NCBI RefSeq assembly: GCF_000241265.1
Contig: NZ_BAEE01000067.1
Coordinates: 19,532-83,531, forward strand
From: Gordonia araii NBRC 100433
Lineage (GTDB): Bacteria > Actinomycetota > Actinomycetes > Mycobacteriales > Mycobacteriaceae
DNA: 64,000 nucleotides
Direction of reading: 5' to 3'
The position numbers and the translations under genes were made by a program. The notes under the pieces were generated by a model. The model made no database searches, was not told the origin of the DNA, and saw only the letters and a list, made by a program, of their open reading frames with translations. Below, piece after piece: positions 24,571 to 33,473 of this stretch. Within the stretch, counting starts at the first letter, position 1; the number at the start of each line of letters is the position of its first letter.

Positions 24571-25137
24571 TCACCACGCGTGCACGGCGTTCTGCGCCGC
24601 TTCCAGACCGTGGCCGATCAGTAGTTCGGTGGCGTCCGCACCGTTGCCGATGAGCAATTCGACGGCATCGCGGTCGCGTGACGGAAAAGGTTTGAGGACG
24701 AACTCGGCGGGATCTTGCCGTCCGGGAGGACGGCCGATGCCGAGTCGGACTCGTGCATAGTCGCGCGTGCCCAGTGCTGCCGACAGCGAGCGCAGGCCGT
24801 TGTGCCCGCCCTCACCGCCGCCGCGCTTCAGCCGCACCTGACCGAAGTCGATGTCGAGTTCGTCGTGTGCGACCACGATGTCGGCCGGGTCGATCGAGTA
24901 GAACTTCGCCAGCGGACCGAGGTGCCGTCCGCAGTCGTTCATGTAGGTGCGCGACTTGCCCAGCAGGACTGGCTCGCCGGCCAGGTTGATCGATGCGGTC
25001 TCGGCGCCGGAACGCTTGTGCGTCGACCACCTCGCGCCGTGTGCGGCGGCGAGGCGGTCGACGACCATGGCACCGATGTTGTGGCGGGTCTTCTCGTAGC
25101 GCGGACCCGGATTGCCCAGCCCGATGACGAGTTTCAC
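24571..25137 (-). CDS. pth: Peptidyl-tRNA hydrolase
   Basis: A 188-residue esterase that releases stalled peptidyl-tRNA. It starts [20 protein letters not shown], with the catalytic His in the TRHN motif near residue 20. It also has Asn in SRTYMNDCG, the Asp in VAHDELDID, and [15 protein letters not shown] 25137 is chosen because homologues begin at [10 protein letters not shown]; the longer upstream frame overlaps the rplY end. It lies 19 bases after rplY, the same pair as Rv1015c-Rv1014c. Confidence 0.95.
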   Translation of the reverse strand: MKLVIGLGNPGPRYEKTRHNIGAMVVDRLAAAHGARWSTHKRSGAETASINLAGEPVLLGKSRTYMNDCGRHLGPLAKFYSIDPADIVVAHDELDIDFGQVRLKRGGGEGGHNGLRSLSAALGTRDYARVRLGIGRPPGRQDPAEFVLKPFPSRDRDAVELLIGNGADATELLIGHGLEAAQNAVHAW

Positions 25138-25156
25138 GCCCAACGCCTTGCCGGTG

Positions 25157-25804
25157 TTACTCGGCGGACTCGTCGGATGCTGCCTCGGCGGCGCCCTCGC
25201 CGGCCTCGGCTGCTTCTTCACCCTCGGCGGCCTCGTCCTCGGGCTCGGCAGCGGTCTTCGCCTCGTGCACGGCGACCACGAGGGTCTCCGGAGCCGCGAT
25301 CAGGGTGACGCCGGCGGGGAGTTCGATGTCGGAGGCGTGGACCATCGTGCCCGGCACCGCGCCCTCGACCGAAACGACGATCTGCTCGGGGATCGACAGG
25401 GCGTCGGCCTCGACCTGCAGCGCGTTGGCGTCCTGGGTGACGACGCTGCCGCTCTGGGCATCGCCCTCGACGACGATGAGGACGTCGACGGTCACCTTCT
25501 CGCCGCGGCGGACGATGAGGAAGTCGGCGTGCTCGATGTAGCTCTTGATCGGGTGAACGTCGACCTGCTTGGTCAGGGCCAGCTGGCTCTTACCGTCGAT
25601 GTCCAGATCGATGACGGCGTTGGTGCCGTTCGCGCGCAGGATGGCCGCGAAGTCACGGGCCGGCACCGAGAGGTGCTGGGGGTCCGAGCCGTGGCCGTAG
25701 ATGACGGCGGGGACGTTGCCGGCGCGGCGGGCGCGACGGGCGGCGCCCTTGCCCTTTTCCTCGCGCAGGGTGGCGGTGAGCTTCGGTGCGGACGATGCGG
25801 CCAT
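25157..25804 (-). CDS. rplY: 50S ribosomal protein L25/general stress protein Ctc
   Basis: A 215-residue 5S-rRNA-binding protein of the long Ctc type: an L25 domain (residues 1-95, with [20 protein letters not shown]) plus a TL5 C-terminal domain (about 100-185) and an acidic Ala/Glu tail. The ATG at 25804 has a clear GAGGAG ribosome site. It is followed by pth, and the upstream region faces a divergent secreted-protein gene. Confidence 0.95.
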   Translation of the reverse strand: MAASSAPKLTATLREEKGKGAARRARRAGNVPAVIYGHGSDPQHLSVPARDFAAILRANGTNAVIDLDIDGKSQLALTKQVDVHPIKSYIEHADFLIVRRGEKVTVDVLIVVEGDAQSGSVVTQDANALQVEADALSIPEQIVVSVEGAVPGTMVHASDIELPAGVTLIAAPETLVVAVHEAKTAAEPEDEAAEGEEAAEAGEGAAEAASDESAE

Positions 25805-25907
25805 GGTGTTCTCCTCGTGTTGAACGATCGGTTTCGCGGGCACGGCCGACACCACCGAGGAGCACCTGCGACGACGCGCAGGGCACTGACTCAGTCGCGC
25901 CGATAAC

Positions 25908-25926
25908 GGTGATCGCGCGGATCACC
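25908..25926. promoter_or_regulatory. Dyad GGTGATC-N5-GATCACC in the rplY divergent region
   Basis: The region 25805-26072 separates the divergent rplY and secreted-protein genes. It contains this perfect 7-bp-arm dyad and, at 26028-26047, a hairpin GGCGCCC-N6-GGGCGCC just before the ribosome site of the secreted-protein gene. Both are plausible regulatory sites. I see no RNA gene or riboswitch fold there. Confidence 0.35.
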
Positions 25927-26072
25927 CTCGCCGTGACAACCCGTACAGCGTAGCGGGCCGATTAGCGTCTTGGCGAATCTAACCTTGTCCGATCCGACCG
26001 CCGATCAGCACACTTGCCCGAATTGGTAGGCGCCCGGCCTTGGGCGCCGCCGTGGAGCGAGGAGTGGTTGCA

Positions 26073-26963
26073 GTGAATTCAGTCCGACGGACGGCCGCGG
26101 TGATCGCGGTGGTCGGGGCGCTGGCCGGCTCGGGGTGGATCCCGGCCGCCGATGCCGCGCCGACACGGATCGACGGGCTCTTCGCGATCACCCCGGGCTC
26201 CTGCTCGGGTGGTTCGGTGAGCGGCTCGTACTTTCGCATGATCCTCCCCGAGGGGAACACTTCTGGGCCCTTCCTCGCCAACGGCGACTCCGCCTGCTCG
26301 GATAAGACGATCACCCCGTTGGCCCCCGGATCCGCCGGCGGCCTGCGCAGCGGCGGATTCCAGCCGCAGCCGGCCGCGGCATTCGATGCGGCGGGCAACG
26401 CACTGTCGGGGAGCGTGACCAGGCCGGTGAAGTTCTACGGCGTCGGCTTCGCCACCGCTACCAACCAGGTCGACCCGCAAACACGCCGTTCGGCATCGGT
26501 ACCGGTGCTCTACCACAACAACGGCGAGGTCAGCGGAAACCTGAGTGCGTTCGGCGTGACCTGGAACAAGCAGGTGTTCAACCAGGGATCGCCCAAACCG
26601 GGCGGCGGAATGCCGGGGAAGACGTCGCCGGTGCGCGGCAAGTACAACCCGCAGACCGGTGACTACGCCATCGAGTGGACCAGTCAGATCGTCGGCGGGC
26701 CGTTCAACAACTTCACCGGACTGTGGCGGTTGACCGGCCGTGCGGCGGCCACCGCGGCCGCGGCTCCCGGCGCGCCGGCGCGCCCCGGAGCCCCCGCGGC
26801 GCCGGGGGCTGCGCCCGGAGCCGTCGGCGTCCCAGTGGCGCCCGGCGCGCCGGTCACCGTGACCGCGGCGCCGCCCGTCGTGAACAGCATCACCGTGGCG
26901 CCGACCGACCGGAGCTTCTGGCAGAGCACCGGCGGGATCGCGACCCTGTCGTCACACCGCTGA
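26073..26963 (+). CDS. Secreted protein of unknown function
   Basis: A 296-residue exported protein. The signal peptide ends near AADA-AP (residue 29). The mature domain (about 30-220) is beta-rich with two Cys residues (GSCSGGS, DSACSDK) and ends in a long Ala/Pro/Gly stretch (PGAPARPGAPAAPG). GTG 26073 has AGGAG eight bases upstream. The last few residues (ATLSSHR) abut the truncated permease frame, so the true C-terminus may have been lost at that junction. The family resembles actinobacterial secreted proteins of unknown role. Confidence 0.7.
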   Translation: MNSVRRTAAVIAVVGALAGSGWIPAADAAPTRIDGLFAITPGSCSGGSVSGSYFRMILPEGNTSGPFLANGDSACSDKTITPLAPGSAGGLRSGGFQPQPAAAFDAAGNALSGSVTRPVKFYGVGFATATNQVDPQTRRSASVPVLYHNNGEVSGNLSAFGVTWNKQVFNQGSPKPGGGMPGKTSPVRGKYNPQTGDYAIEWTSQIVGGPFNNFTGLWRLTGRAAATAAAAPGAPARPGAPAAPGAAPGAVGVPVAPGAPVTVTAAPPVVNSITVAPTDRSFWQSTGGIATLSSHR

Positions 26964-27592
26964 CCGCGCTGGTCGTGCTCAGCCGCACGGATGCGCTGGA
27001 GTCGACGTCAGCGGTCCGGGTCGCGGTGTCGACGGCCATGATCCCGATCCTCGTCTTCGCGCTGTGGGGTGCGTATGCGACGACCAGCGAGTACGACCGG
27101 GGCGCGATCGTGTCCAGCCTGCTCATCGTGCCCCGGCGGTCGACGTTCTACACGGCCAAACTCCTGGCCGTCGCCGCTGTCGCCGCGACGGCGATGACGG
27201 TGTCGGCCCTCGCGGCGCTGATCGTCGTGGTACTCGCCGCGCCGCCCTCCGGTGTGGATGCCGGTCCGCTGTGGGCGGTCGCCGCCGTCGGCGTCGTGGG
27301 CGGAGGCGTCGCCGTCGCCGGGGCATCGGCCGGGTTCGTTCTGCGCGGGCCGATCACGACGGCTGTCGCTCTCATCGTCGCGCTGCTGGGACCCCAGGCA
27401 CTCGGCCCGGCGCTCGGCGGCGCGCAGCGCTGGGTCGTCGGATCCGGACCGGGAACGCTGGTCGCGCGGGCCGCCGGCAGCGATCAGGTCGACACGACGC
27501 TGGGATGGCCCGTCGGTGCGCTGGGATTCGTGATCGTCGTCGCGGTGGCGGCACTCGCCGGGTGGCGGGTGTTCGCGCGAGCCGACCACTGA
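26942..27592 (+). pseudogene. ABC-2 type permease, 5'-truncated
   Basis: The frame encodes about 216 residues of an ABC-2 permease, with TSEYDRGAIVSSLLIVPRRSTFYTAK (coupling region; a 26-residue block from roughly 27088) and four following membrane spans ending GWRVFARADH. The N-terminal roughly 60 residues with the first membrane span are missing. No ribosome site precedes any in-frame start; GTG 26975 is the first candidate. The frame overlaps the 3' end of the secreted-protein gene. No ATPase gene is adjacent. A deletion that fused two loci explains this best. A short functional protein is unlikely. Confidence 0.6.
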
Positions 27593-27642
27593 TTCCGGTC
27601 CACCCGTTGCCCGCGGCTGATGTCCCGTAGTTAGGTGGACAC

Positions 27643-28104
27643 ATGGCCACCACCGATCCAGTCGAGCTGACCACCGAGTTTCTGCGCGATCTCGCGTCGG
27701 GCCGCATCGACGGCGCACTCGCCGTCGTCGGCGACGACATCCTGTACGAGAACGTGGGTTTTCCCGCCGTGCGCGGCAAGCAGTTGTTCTCGCGGGTCAT
27801 GCGCGCGCTCAACGGGCGGCTCGTCCACTTCGACGCGGAGATTCTCACGGCGGCCGCCGACGGGGACAAGGTCCTCAATGAGCGGATCGATCTCCTGAGC
27901 CTTGGACCGTTGCGCCTGCGGTTCTGGGTGTGCGGGCACTTCGAGATCCGCGACGGCCGGATCGTCGTCTGGCGCGACTACTTCGACTTCTTCGACTGCA
28001 CCAAGGCGATGGTCCGGGCCCTCGTCGGGCTGGTGGTCCCCGGAGCGGTCAAGCCGATCCGGTCGCTGACCGACGACGGCGACCACCAACTTCGTCCGGT
28101 GTAG
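27643..28104 (+). CDS. Limonene-1,2-epoxide hydrolase family protein
   Basis: A 153-residue protein with the SnoaL/NTF2-like fold of limonene epoxide hydrolases. All catalytic positions are present: Tyr35 and Asn37 (YENVGF), Arg81 and Asp83 (NERID), and Asp112 (WRDYFD). It resembles the mycobacterial EphG (Rv2740), which opens epoxides such as cholesterol epoxide. ATG 27643 has AGGTGG nearby. The gene lies between the broken permease and the arsC-like gene on the opposite strand. Confidence 0.88.
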   Translation: MATTDPVELTTEFLRDLASGRIDGALAVVGDDILYENVGFPAVRGKQLFSRVMRALNGRLVHFDAEILTAAADGDKVLNERIDLLSLGPLRLRFWVCGHFEIRDGRIVVWRDYFDFFDCTKAMVRALVGLVVPGAVKPIRSLTDDGDHQLRPV

Positions 28105-28155
28105 CCCGCGTCGAGCGGGTATCTCGCCGACGCCGCGGCGACGTCGGCGAACGGC

Positions 28156-28494
28156 TCAGAGGATCTCGTCGACGCTGTCGATCGGACGGGCGAGGCGGGT
28201 GCCCTTGCCGGTGACCACGAACGGGCGCTCCACCAGTACCGGCTGCTCGACCATCGCGTCGAGGATCTCGTCGTCGGAGGCCTCGGCCAGGTTCAGTTCC
28301 TTGTAGAGCGCCTCGCGCTTGCGCGCGGCCTGCCCGGGGGTGAGCCCGGCGTCGGCGAAGAGCTTCACCAGTTGCTCGCGGGTCCAGCCCTCGTCCAGGT
28401 ACTTCACGACCGTCGGCTCGATGCCGGCTTCGCGTAGCTTGTCGAGTGTCTTGCGCGAGGTCGAGCAGCGCGGGTTGTGGTAAACGGTGGCCAT
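28156..28494 (-). CDS. Arsenate reductase-like protein (ArsC/YfgD family)
   Basis: A 112-residue thioredoxin-fold protein. It has the ArsC signature HNPRCSTSRK (Cys10) and the VEQPVLVERPFVV segment with the arginine pattern of glutaredoxin-linked arsenate reductases. There is no arsenic operon around it. It follows prs with only two bases between, as the third gene of glmU-prs-arsC. That setting suggests a housekeeping thiol function, and arsenate reduction is only one possibility. Confidence 0.87.
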   Translation of the reverse strand: MATVYHNPRCSTSRKTLDKLREAGIEPTVVKYLDEGWTREQLVKLFADAGLTPGQAARKREALYKELNLAEASDDEILDAMVEQPVLVERPFVVTGKGTRLARPIDSVDEIL

Positions 28495-28496
28495 CG

Positions 28497-29474
28497 CTAC
28501 GCGCTGCCGTTGAACAGGCTGGTGACCGAGCCGTTCTCGAAGACCTCGCGGATGGTCTGGGCGAGCAGCGGGGCGATCGAGAGGACCGTCAGGTTCGCGA
28601 AGCGCTTCTCCGGCGGGATCGGCAGCGTGTCGGTCGCGATGACCTCTTTGGCGCCGCAGTTGGCCAGGCGCTCGGCGGCGGGGTCGGAGAAGACGCCGTG
28701 GGTGGTCGCGATGATGACATCGCCGGCGCCGGCGTCCTTGAGGACCTTGACCGCCCCGGCGATGGTGCCGCCGGTGTCGATCATGTCGTCGATCAGCACG
28801 CAGGTGCGGCCCTCGACCTCACCGACGACCCGGTTGGACTTCACCTGGTTGGGCACCAGCGGATCGCGCGTCTTGTGGATGAAGGCCAGCGGTGCGCCGT
28901 TGAGCGCGTCGGCCCACTTCTCGGCCACGCGCACGCGGCCCGAGTCGGGGGAGACGACGCAGATGTTGTCGGTGCCGTACTGCTCGCGGACGTACTCGGC
29001 GAGCTGGCCCTGCGCGTGCATGTGGTCGACAGGGCCGTCGAAGAAGCCCTGGATCTGGTCGGTGTGCAGGTCGACGGTGATGATGCGGTCGGCGCCGGCG
29101 GTCTTCATCAGGTCGGCGATGAGGCGTGCGGAGATCGGCTCGCGGCCGCGGTGCTTCTTGTCCTGACGGGCGTAGGGGTAGAACGGCAAGATCACGCTGA
29201 TCCGCTTGGCCGAACCGCGCTTGAGGGCGTCGATCATGATGAGCGCCTCCATCACCCACTCGTTGAGCTGGGCCGGGCAGCTCTGCAGGACGAAGGCATC
29301 CGATCCGCGCACCGACTCCTCGAACCGGACGAAGATCTCGCCGTTGGCGAAGTTGCGCGCGACCTGCGGCGTGACTTTGATACCCAGCTCGCTCGCGACG
29401 GTGTCGGCGAGTTCGGGGTGCGCGCGCCCGGAGAACAGCATCAGGTTCTTGCGGTTGTCGACGGTCCAGGTCAT
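28497..29474 (-). CDS. prs: Ribose-phosphate pyrophosphokinase
   Basis: A 325-residue PRPP synthetase that makes PRPP from ribose 5-phosphate and ATP for nucleotide, His and Trp synthesis and for arabinan precursors. The motifs are FANGEIFVRF, the catalytic FYPYARQDKKHRGREPI loop, VDLHTDQIQGFFD and the PRPP-binding VLIDDMIDTGGTI. ATG 29474 gives a start that aligns with PrsA of M. tuberculosis (Rv1017c). It lies 34 bases after glmU, the same pair as in mycobacteria. Confidence 0.97.
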   Translation of the reverse strand: MTWTVDNRKNLMLFSGRAHPELADTVASELGIKVTPQVARNFANGEIFVRFEESVRGSDAFVLQSCPAQLNEWVMEALIMIDALKRGSAKRISVILPFYPYARQDKKHRGREPISARLIADLMKTAGADRIITVDLHTDQIQGFFDGPVDHMHAQGQLAEYVREQYGTDNICVVSPDSGRVRVAEKWADALNGAPLAFIHKTRDPLVPNQVKSNRVVGEVEGRTCVLIDDMIDTGGTIAGAVKVLKDAGAGDVIIATTHGVFSDPAAERLANCGAKEVIATDTLPIPPEKRFANLTVLSIAPLLAQTIREVFENGSVTSLFNGSA

Positions 29475-29508
29475 GGCATTCTCAATCTGGCTAGAGGGGT
29501 GGGGCTGG

Positions 29509-30996
29509 CTATTCGGTTGTGGTCGAGGCGTTCGGGTCGGCTTCCGCCTCGGCAGCGGCACGGGCAGCGGCCGAGTCGGGTCGCTTCTTGGCCACCCAAC
29601 CGCGGATGATGCGCTGCTCGCCTGCGGAGACGGCGAGCGCCCCCGGGGGAACATCTTGCCGCACGACGGTCCCGGCCCCGGTGTAGGCCCCGTCGCCGAC
29701 GGTCACCGGCGCGACGAACATGTTGTCCGAGCCGGTCCGGCAGTGCGATCCGATGACGGTCCGGTGCTTGTTCTCGCCGTCGTAGTTCACGAAGACGCTC
29801 GACGCGCCGACGTTGCTGTGGTCACCGATGGTCGCGTCACCGACGTAGGTGAGGTGGGGGACCTTGGAGCCGATGCCGATCTGCGTGTTCTTCGTTTCGA
29901 CGAAGGTGCCGATCTTGCCGTCGGCACCCAGTTCGGTGCCCGGGCGCAGGTAGGCGAACGGGCCCACGGTCGCACCCGCACCGATCCGGGCGTCCGAACC
30001 GTGCGTGCGGATCACCGTGGCGCCTTCGCCGATTGCGACGTCGGTGAGGGTGGAATCCGGTCCGATGACGGCGTCGGTCTCGACGCTGGTCCGGCCGTGC
30101 AACTGGACACCGGGCTCGATGCGCACGTCGGGCGCGATCGTCACATCGACGTCGATCCATGTCGAGGCCGGGTCCACGATGGTCACCCCGGCCAGCTGGT
30201 GGCGGCGAAGGGTGCGCCTGTTCAGCTCGGCGCCGAGGTCGGCGAGCTGGGCGCGGTCGTTGCAGCCGGCGACGACCGCCGGGTCGTCGACGATGTGGGC
30301 CCGCACCGGTTTGCCGGCGTTGTTCGCGATTTCCACGACATCGGTCAGGTAGTACTCGCCCTGGACGTTGTCGGTGGACAGCGCGCCGAGCGCGTCGCGC
30401 AGCGTCGCTGCGTCGAAGGCGTAGATCCCGGCGTTGACCTCGGTGATGGCGCGCTGCTCGTCGTCGGCGTCCTTGTGCTCGACGATGGCGGTGACCCGAC
30501 CGGAGTCGTCGCGGACGATGCGGCCGTAGCCCGTCGGGTCGGCGGCGATGAAGCTCGTGAGCGTGACCGAGGCCGGTCGAAGCCGTCCGCCCGCGGCGCT
30601 GCCGTCATGTTCGTCGAGAAGTGCCGAGAGCGTCGGTCCGTCCAGCAGCGGTGCGTCGGCGACGGTGATCACCACCGTGCCGGTGAAGTCGTCGGGGAGT
30701 GCGCTCAGCCCGGCCCGGGCGGCGTCTCCGGTGCCGAGCGGTTCGTCCTGTTCGGCGATAAGGACTTCGCGCCCCATTCCGGCCGCGATCTCGGCGATGG
30801 CCGTCCTCACGCGTTCGCGCTCGTGGCTGACCACGGCGACCAGACGAGCGGGGTTGATTTCGGCCGCGCCGGTGAGCGCGTGTCCGACAAGTGATCGGCC
30901 ACCGATCTCGTGCAGGATCTTGGGGGTCTTCGACTTCATGCGGGTACCCGCACCCGCGGCGAGCACGATAATCGCGCGTTGGCCGGTTTCGGTCAT
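29509..30996 (-). CDS. glmU: Bifunctional UDP-GlcNAc pyrophosphorylase / glucosamine-1-phosphate acetyltransferase
   Basis: A 495-residue bifunctional enzyme that makes UDP-GlcNAc for peptidoglycan and the linker unit. The N-terminal uridylyltransferase domain has [15 protein letters not shown] (9-23). The C-terminal left-handed beta-helix (from about 255) shows hexapeptide repeats and the acetyltransferase motif [11 protein letters not shown] with its catalytic His. The C-terminal tail is rich in Ala and acidic residues, as in actinobacterial GlmU. ATG 30996 aligns with homologues; it is the first gene of glmU-prs-arsC. Confidence 0.97.
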   Translation of the reverse strand: MTETGQRAIIVLAAGAGTRMKSKTPKILHEIGGRSLVGHALTGAAEINPARLVAVVSHERERVRTAIAEIAAGMGREVLIAEQDEPLGTGDAARAGLSALPDDFTGTVVITVADAPLLDGPTLSALLDEHDGSAAGGRLRPASVTLTSFIAADPTGYGRIVRDDSGRVTAIVEHKDADDEQRAITEVNAGIYAFDAATLRDALGALSTDNVQGEYYLTDVVEIANNAGKPVRAHIVDDPAVVAGCNDRAQLADLGAELNRRTLRRHQLAGVTIVDPASTWIDVDVTIAPDVRIEPGVQLHGRTSVETDAVIGPDSTLTDVAIGEGATVIRTHGSDARIGAGATVGPFAYLRPGTELGADGKIGTFVETKNTQIGIGSKVPHLTYVGDATIGDHSNVGASSVFVNYDGENKHRTVIGSHCRTGSDNMFVAPVTVGDGAYTGAGTVVRQDVPPGALAVSAGEQRIIRGWVAKKRPDSAAARAAAEAEADPNASTTTE

Positions 30997-31109
30997 CAGC
31001 GTCCTCAATGTCGGTGAATGGACGACGAACAAATCCTACGCAACCCGATAACGTGGTGGCCGCACGGTTCGCAGGACCGTGTCGGAGAAGACATAGATGG
31101 AGGAGCTCG

Positions 31110-31865
31110 ATGAGCGGACAGAAGGTAGCGATCGTCACCGGTGCGGCGCGGGGCATCGGAGCGGGGGTCGCCAAGCGGCTGGCAGCCGACGGCCTCGCGG
31201 TCGCGGTGCTCGACCTCGACGCGGACGCGTGCGCGGACACCGTAGCGGCGATCACCGAGGCGGGCGGCAAGGCCATCGCCGTCGGTGCCGATGTTTCGAA
31301 CGAGGACTCGGTCGCGGCGGCGGTCGACAAGATCGCCGAAGAACTCGGACCGCCCGTCGTGCTCATCAACAACGCCGGCATCATCCGCGACAACATGCTG
31401 TTCAAGATGACGGTCGACGACTGGGACGCGGTCATGGCGGTGCACCTGCGCGGGGCCTTCCTGATGAGCCGCGCGTGTCAGAAGCACATGGTCGACGCTG
31501 GCTGGGGCCGTATCGTGAACCTGTCGAGCACGTCGGCGCTGGGGAATCGCGGTCAGGCGAACTACTCCGCGGCGAAGGCCGGCATGCAGGGCTTCACGAA
31601 GACGCTGGCGATCGAGCTGGGCAAGTTCGGCGTCACCGCGAACGCGATCGCGCCCGGGTTCATCGAGACTGAGATGACGCAGGCGACCGCCGCGCGAATG
31701 GGAGTCGATTTCGACGACTTCAAGAAGATGAGCGCTGCGGCGATCCCGGTGAACCGCGTCGGCGCGCCCGAGGACATCGCGCACACCGCTTCGTTCTTCG
31801 CCAGCGAGGGGGCCGGCTTCGTCTCCGGCCAGGTCATCTACGTCGCGGGCGGTCCCAAGGACTAA
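31110..31865 (+). CDS. Short-chain dehydrogenase/reductase (FabG-like)
   Basis: A 251-residue NAD(P)-binding reductase of the classical SDR type. The cofactor motif is TGAARGIGAG (10-19), the NNAG motif is at 87-90, and the catalytic residues are Ser140, Tyr152 and Lys156 (YSAAKAG). A typical end GQVIYVAGG follows. The ATG at 31110 follows GGAGGAGCTCG. It is divergent from glmU and followed by a hairpin, so it is monocistronic. It could reduce 3-oxoacyl groups or another alcohol/ketone; the substrate is not evident. Confidence 0.92.
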   Translation: MSGQKVAIVTGAARGIGAGVAKRLAADGLAVAVLDLDADACADTVAAITEAGGKAIAVGADVSNEDSVAAAVDKIAEELGPPVVLINNAGIIRDNMLFKMTVDDWDAVMAVHLRGAFLMSRACQKHMVDAGWGRIVNLSSTSALGNRGQANYSAAKAGMQGFTKTLAIELGKFGVTANAIAPGFIETEMTQATAARMGVDFDDFKKMSAAAIPVNRVGAPEDIAHTASFFASEGAGFVSGQVIYVAGGPKD

Positions 31866-31891
31866 CCCGAATCTCTCACGACCCCGCCGGT

Positions 31892-31919
31892 GCCGCTGTG
31901 GCAGAATCTCCACGGCGGC
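31892..31919 (+). terminator. Hairpin after the SDR gene
   Basis: Arms GCCGCTGTGG and CCACGGCGGC pair with one G-U, across an 8-base loop. The hairpin lies 27 bases after the SDR stop and 20 bases before the tRNA gene, so it likely ends the SDR transcript. Confidence 0.55.
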
Positions 31920-31938
31920 ATCTTCGGGGCCGTTTCAA

Positions 31939-32010
31939 TCCGCCGTGGTGTAATTGGCAACACTCCTGATTTTGGTTCAGGCATTTCAGGTTCGAGTCCT
32001 GGCGGCGGAG
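31939..32010 (+). tRNA. tRNA-Gln (anticodon TTG)
   Basis: The cloverleaf is complete. The acceptor arm TCCGCCG pairs with CGGCGGA and the discriminator is G. A D-arm (GTGTAATTGGCAAC) is present, and the anticodon stem CCTGA/TCAGG encloses TTTTGGT with TTG at 31972-31974. The T-arm is CAGG TTCGAGT CCTG. CCA is not encoded. It lies at the edge of an accessory block, a typical integration place, but I found no second copy of its 3' end to mark an attachment site. Confidence 0.95.
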
Positions 32011-32495
32011 CAACCCAACTCGATCTCTCGCGTCCTGGCTCATGCCCTCCCGTTCTCTGGCGAGCGGACGATCGCCACAAGCATTGCAAGACAGGCGACC
32101 GCGTGTGATTTAGCTCACAGTTGCCGGTCCGGTGTCGTGTTCGGGTTCCGGGATCTGCGTTACGGCCTTGTTTCGCAGTGCTACGTACCCGTTTCTATTT
32201 CGTTCTTGTTATGGCGAAATCGGTCATCGATGACCGAATGCGTTACATGACGTAAACAATCACTCGAATCGCACGTTTGATCGTTCCGCAACGCTTGGTT
32301 TGCCCGTCTAATCACAGCTTGGTAAACCATCATGAGACGGCGCTGAAGGCAAGCTGACAGCATCTGGCAGATGCGGCCAGCGATCACCGCTCGGACGACG
32401 TCGATAAACAGGTATCTGGCAATGGCGCTGGTTCCAACCCGCATCGTCATCGACTCTATTGTCGTGGCGGCAACGTATATGAAGAGAAGGTTGAA
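32011..32495. other. 485-base gap after tRNA-Gln, AT-richer than its surroundings
   Basis: I see no convincing gene here. The stretch is clearly less GC-rich than the rest of the window. It contains a CRP/GlxR-type site at 32104-32119 and the promoter and ribosome site (AAGAGAAGG near 32480) of the next gene. One 89-codon frame on the minus strand (32181-32450) has no recognisable features. Confidence 0.7.
32104..32119. promoter_or_regulatory. CRP/GlxR-type binding site
   Basis: TGTGATTTAGCTCACA matches the TGTGA-N6-TCACA consensus of cAMP-receptor proteins (CRP, GlxR) at every fixed base. It lies 94 bases after the tRNA and 377 bases before the next gene, so the regulated promoter is not obvious. 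An unannotated small transcript starting here is possible. Confidence 0.6.
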
Positions 32496-33383
32496 ATGAA
32501 CGCATTGACTAAAGGCGTCGCGGCTACGGTTCTAGCTGGTACGGCGGTCACTATCGGTGCATCGATGGCCGAAGCCGCACCCGCAAAGAAGGCGCCGAAG
32601 AACCCCGACGCTATTAGTGCTGGAATTGCGCCGGGCGTGACATATACCGGAAATGCGAAGGCTGGCGCCGCTGAGATCAAGACCCCCTGGGGCACGTTCA
32701 GCACCTCGCCTGGTCAGGTGGCGGTGAAAGACGCCAACGGGCGTGCGGTATTCGGTAACCCGTCCAAGGTTGCCTCGCCTAACGCTCCGGTGATACCCAA
32801 GGCGTCGGTTTCGAGTGCCAAGACTCCGTCGGCAGCATGGACGCCACCGACCCCGGTGGCCGATATGGTGCCGCCGAATGTGCGAAGCATGATTCCGCGT
32901 GAATTCGCCAATATGGTGCCGGGCGACGTTGCCGGAATGCTGCCGCGCGACGCCGGAAAGATGATCCCGCGGGAAGTCGCCAGCGCGATCACCCCGATGC
33001 TCATGGCCGCCTCGCAGCAGCCGGCCTTCCGTGTCCCGGCGGCCGCCGAAGGGCCCAAGAAGCCGCTGACCGCCGAGGAGAAGGAAGAGGCGATCTACGG
33101 TGCCATTGGCAACGTAGCGACCCACTTCGGTTTCGCCTACGGAGTCGGCGCCATGGTCGGCGGCGTGGCCGGCGCGGTGGTCGGTTGCCCGGTCGGTGCT
33201 GTGATGGGGATGGGTGCTGCCTTCCCGATTGCGCCGCTCGCCGCGCCCGTCGGGTGCTTTATCGGCATTGGCACCTTAGGCACGTCGGGCGCCATTATCG
33301 GCGGTGCCGTCGCCGCTACCCCGGTCGGCATCGCCTCGGCGTCGTATGAGATCTCCAAGCTGCAGAAGGCCGGAGCCCTGTAG
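32496..33383 (+). CDS. Secreted protein with octapeptide repeats and Gly-rich hydrophobic tail
   Basis: A 295-residue exported protein with a signal peptide cut near EAAPA (residue 28). Residues 124-163 are five octapeptides of the form M-hydrophobic-P-x-x-x-x-x (MVPPNVRS, MIPREFAN, MVPGDVAG, MLPRDAGK, MIPREVAS). Residues 204-283 are a Gly/Ala-rich hydrophobic region with GxxxG patterns like a glycine zipper, which might insert in or pass through a membrane. Codon use is more AT-rich than neighbouring genes, as is the upstream gap. Start ATG 32496 has AAGAGAAGG before it. I do not recognise the family. Confidence 0.68.
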   Translation: MNALTKGVAATVLAGTAVTIGASMAEAAPAKKAPKNPDAISAGIAPGVTYTGNAKAGAAEIKTPWGTFSTSPGQVAVKDANGRAVFGNPSKVASPNAPVIPKASVSSAKTPSAAWTPPTPVADMVPPNVRSMIPREFANMVPGDVAGMLPRDAGKMIPREVASAITPMLMAASQQPAFRVPAAAEGPKKPLTAEEKEEAIYGAIGNVATHFGFAYGVGAMVGGVAGAVVGCPVGAVMGMGAAFPIAPLAAPVGCFIGIGTLGTSGAIIGGAVAATPVGIASASYEISKLQKAGAL

Positions 33384-33398
33384 TCACTGGTGAACGCG

Positions 33399-33439
33399 AA
33401 GGAAGCGGGGCCGTCGACACTCGACGGCCCCGCTTCCTT
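33399..33439. terminator. Bidirectional terminator with 19-bp perfect stem
   Basis: Arms at 33399-33417 and 33421-33439 (AAGGAAGCGGGGCCGTCGA and its complement) are perfectly complementary around a 3-base loop. The outer A/T ends give a T run on either strand. It separates the convergent secreted-protein and hsp20 genes. Confidence 0.88.
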
Positions 33440-33473
33440 GCTATCGGGTTGGTTGGCAGATCATTTTCGGCCG

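Noticed and set aside
25805..26072. A riboswitch upstream of rplY or the secreted-protein gene
   Set aside because: Only simple dyads and one hairpin were seen; no known aptamer fold fits.
32181..32450. An 89-codon minus-strand frame in the AT-richer gap
   Set aside because: No ribosome site, family or conservation could be seen; kept only as part of the gap description.
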